Assembly: GCA_022508635.1 (NCBI GenBank) | Contig: JAFLUV010000131.1 | Span: 1 to 6,512, forward strand | Direction of reading: 5' to 3' | From: Prevotellaceae bacterium | GTDB taxonomy: Bacteria; Bacteroidota; Bacteroidia; Bacteroidales; Bacteroidaceae | Length of the DNA: 6,512 bases | Shown: positions 4,871 to 6,512 of the stretch, in pieces | Layout of the letters: each line of letters starts with the position of its first letter | Position numbering within the stretch: the stretch's first letter is position 1 | Program-made: the position numbers and the translations under genes | Notes under the pieces: generated by a model | The model's input: only the letters and a program-made list of their open reading frames with translations | The model's database searches: none | What the model was told of the DNA's origin: nothing

Positions 4871-5488
4871 ATGCCAGGATTATTAGGAAAGAAAATCGGA
4901 ATGACTTCCGTTTTCAGTGCCGAGGGTAAGAATGTACCATGCACTGTTATCGAATTAGGTCCTTGTGTTGTTACTCAGATTAAAAGCGTAGAGAAGGATG
5001 GTTACAATGCCGTTCAGCTCGGTTTTGAAGAGGCTAAGGAGAAGAATACGACAGCTCCTCTCATGGGCCACTTCAAGAAAGCAGGAGTAACTCCCAAGAG
5101 ACACTTGGCCGAGTTCACAGGTTTTGAACAGGAACTGAATCTGGGTGATACTATCACCGTTGACTTGTTCGCAGACAGTTCTTTTGTCGATGTTATCGCA
5201 ACCTCTAAGGGTCGCGGTTTCCAGGGCGTAGTAAAGCGTCACGGCTTTGGTGGCGTAGGTCAGGCAACTCATGGTCAGGATGACCGTCTGCGTAAGCCCG
5301 GTTCTATCGGTGCATGTTCATATCCTGCAAAGGTATTCAAAGGAATGCGTATGGGTGGTCAGATGGGATGCAACCGTGTGACTACACACAATTTGCAAGT
5401 GTTAAAGGTAATTCCCGAACATAACCTCCTTCTTATTAAGGGAAGTGTCCCGGGATTCAATGGTTCAATCGTAAGCGTTATCAAGTAA
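4871..5488 (+). CDS. rplC: 50S ribosomal protein L3
   Basis: L3 is an early-assembling 50S protein whose central loop reaches the peptidyl transferase centre. The 205-residue product has the usual length. It begins MPGLLGKKIGMTSVF, and the family signature FVDVIATSKGRGFQGVVKRH lies at 105-124, followed by GFGGVGQATHGQ (125-136) in the loop that approaches the active site. In the segment RKPGSIGACSYPAKVFKG (141-158), Ala148 stands where E. coli has Gln150, the residue methylated by PrmB, so that modification cannot occur at this site. The ATG at 4871 begins after an A-rich tract. Its TAA stop shares one base with the rplD start (TAATG), suggesting coupled translation of the two proteins. Confidence 0.97.
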   Translation: MPGLLGKKIGMTSVFSAEGKNVPCTVIELGPCVVTQIKSVEKDGYNAVQLGFEEAKEKNTTAPLMGHFKKAGVTPKRHLAEFTGFEQELNLGDTITVDLFADSSFVDVIATSKGRGFQGVVKRHGFGGVGQATHGQDDRLRKPGSIGACSYPAKVFKGMRMGGQMGCNRVTTHNLQVLKVIPEHNLLLIKGSVPGFNGSIVSVIK

Positions 5489-6117
5489 TGGAATTAAGTG
5501 TATTAAATATTAAGGGTCAGGAGACAGGACGTAAGGTCACTCTCAATGATGACATTTACGCTATTGAGCCCAATGACCACGCCATCTATCTTGATGTGAA
5601 ACTCATCATGGCTAACCAGCGTCAAGGGACAGCTAAATCTAAGGAAAGAAGTGAAGTCAGCGGATCAACACGCAAGCTTGGTCGCCAGAAAGGTGGCGGC
5701 GGTGCTCGTCGTGGTGATATCAATTCTCCCGTACTTGTTGGTGGAGGTCGCGTGTTCGGTCCAAAGCCTCGTGACTATGGTTTCAAACTCAATAAAAAGC
5801 TTCGTCAGCTTGCTCGTAAATCAGCTCTTGCATATAAGGCACAAGAGAATGCATTGGTTGTTGTTGAAGATTTCTCTTTTGACGCTCCCAAGACGAAAGC
5901 AATGATTGAAATCTTAAATAATCTTAAAGTTTCCGGCAAGAAGACTCTCTTTGTTTTGCCAGGTGCAAATAAAGTCGTATATTTGTCAGCTCGAAATATC
6001 GAACGCGTCCAAGTTATGCCTGCAACTGCGCTCAATACCTACAAAGTTTTGAATGCAGATATTATGGTGGTAGCTGAGAGTGCTCTCGATGTAATCGATG
6101 GAAACTTAACTAAGTAA
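5488..6117 (+). CDS. rplD: 50S ribosomal protein L4
   Basis: L4 is a 50S assembly protein with a globular domain on the ribosome surface and a long loop that, with L22, forms the narrow point of the exit tunnel. The product has 209 residues, near the usual 200-215. The loop spans roughly 45-100 and contains RKLGRQKGGGGARRGD (62-77) and GGGRVFGPKPRDYGFKLNKK (85-104). The tunnel-tip motif is KGGGGARRG where E. coli has KGTGRARSG; I believe this is normal for Bacteroidales and not a resistance change. The start ATG overlaps the rplC stop by one base, and no other start fits the family N-terminus (MELSVLNIKG). In E. coli L4 represses its own operon; no equivalent leader is proven here. The DNA is AT-rich (22 G/C of 60 at 5821-5880). 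Confidence 0.97.
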   Translation: MELSVLNIKGQETGRKVTLNDDIYAIEPNDHAIYLDVKLIMANQRQGTAKSKERSEVSGSTRKLGRQKGGGGARRGDINSPVLVGGGRVFGPKPRDYGFKLNKKLRQLARKSALAYKAQENALVVVEDFSFDAPKTKAMIEILNNLKVSGKKTLFVLPGANKVVYLSARNIERVQVMPATALNTYKVLNADIMVVAESALDVIDGNLTK

Positions 6118-6135
6118 GTAGCCGAAATTTAGAAT

Positions 6136-6426
6136 ATGGGATATATCGTTAAACCTCTGGTCTCTGAGAAGATGACCAGTATCACAGAGAAGCAGAATAA
6201 GTTCGGCTTCATTGTTCGTCCCGATGCCAACAAGATTGAGATTAAGAAAGAGGTGGAGGCTTTGTATAACGTCACCGTTACTGACGTTAATACTTGTGTC
6301 TATGCAGGTAAGAGTAAGAGGCGCTACACCCGTTCTGGTCTTGTTAAAGGACGTACCAACGCTTTCAAGAAGGCAATTGTAACCCTCAAAGAAGGTGACG
6401 TTATTGATTTTTATAGCAACATTTAA
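6136..6426 (+). CDS. rplW: 50S ribosomal protein L23
   Basis: L23 sits at the mouth of the 50S exit tunnel and is the docking site for trigger factor and part of the site for signal recognition particle. The 96-residue product is within the usual 95-105. It starts MGYIVKPLVSEKM; Glu11 in the VSEK motif aligns with E. coli Glu18, the key contact for trigger factor. The YAGKSKRRYTRSGLVKGRT stretch (about 56-74) is the basic tunnel loop, and AFKKAIVTLKEGDVIDF near the C-terminus is the conserved family ending. It starts 18 bases after the rplD stop and is followed by rplB after 6 bases, so it is clearly inside an operon. Confidence 0.96.
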   Translation: MGYIVKPLVSEKMTSITEKQNKFGFIVRPDANKIEIKKEVEALYNVTVTDVNTCVYAGKSKRRYTRSGLVKGRTNAFKKAIVTLKEGDVIDFYSNI

Positions 6427-6432
6427 TAAAAG

Positions 6433-6512
6433 ATGGCAGTACGTAAATTTAAGCCCACAACACCGGGCCAAAGACACAAAATTATAGGTACTTTCGAAGA
6501 AATTACTGCATC
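6433..6512 (+). CDS. rplB: 50S ribosomal protein L2, N-terminal part
   Basis: The ATG at 6433 opens a frame that runs off the right edge after 26 full codons. It begins MAVRKFKPTTPGQRHKIIG and continues TFEEITA, which matches the start of bacterial L2, a 50S protein of about 275 residues required for subunit joining and an active peptidyl transferase centre. Its place directly after rplW, with only six bases between, is the standard S10-operon order. The conserved C-terminal part that reaches the catalytic centre is outside the window. Confidence 0.95.
   Translation, partial: MAVRKFKPTTPGQRHKIIGTFEEITA

Noticed and set aside
5689..5720. Macrolide-resistance change in the L4 tunnel loop (KGGGGARRG)
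   Set aside because: The motif differs from E. coli but I believe it is the normal Bacteroidales form, so it gives no evidence of acquired resistance.

Overview
The window comes from a Bacteroidales genome, most likely Prevotellaceae. Three things point there: the ribosomal protein and EF-G sequences are of Bacteroidetes type, the promoters have a TAnnTTTG -7 element, and the gene starts are preceded by A-rich tracts instead of Shine-Dalgarno sequences. The exact genus is an inference from remembered family sequences, not a database search.

Layout. Bases 1-187 (minus strand) hold the start of an HU-family (HU-HIG type) histone-like DNA-binding protein that runs off the left edge. Bases 188-1277 are a gene-free spacer of about 1.1 kb. 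It holds a 14-bp perfect palindrome just upstream of the HU-like gene, a run of four mini-hairpins at an exact 22-bp pitch (318-400), a minus-strand -7-like element (553-560), several isolated dyads, a tandem array of nine 22-bp units (781-978, with a decayed tenth at 759-780), and a good Bacteroidetes promoter (1166-1195). From 1278 to the right edge, all on the plus strand, lie rpsL (S12), rpsG (S7), fusA (EF-G), rpsJ (S10), rplC (L3), rplD (L4), rplW (L23) and the first 26 codons of rplB (L2).

The coding part is the str cluster joined directly to the S10 cluster, with no tuf gene between them. All products work in translation: S12 and S7 in the decoding and E-site parts of the 30S subunit, S10 in the 30S head, EF-G in translocation, and L3, L4, L23 and L2 in the 50S core and around the exit tunnel. 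The promoter before rpsL probably drives the str genes and may continue into the S10 genes. The 133-bp fusA-rpsJ gap carries a strong two-part stem-loop that is a candidate for differential control of the two halves. Base composition falls along the cluster, from very G+C-rich in rpsL to A+T-rich in rplD.

The genes are ordinary housekeeping genes. The less explained part is the spacer, where two unrelated repeat arrays share the same 22-bp pitch, and most units of one array contain a match to the -7 promoter consensus. I see no CRISPR array, mobile element, tRNA or rRNA gene, and no evidence of a new enzymatic system.
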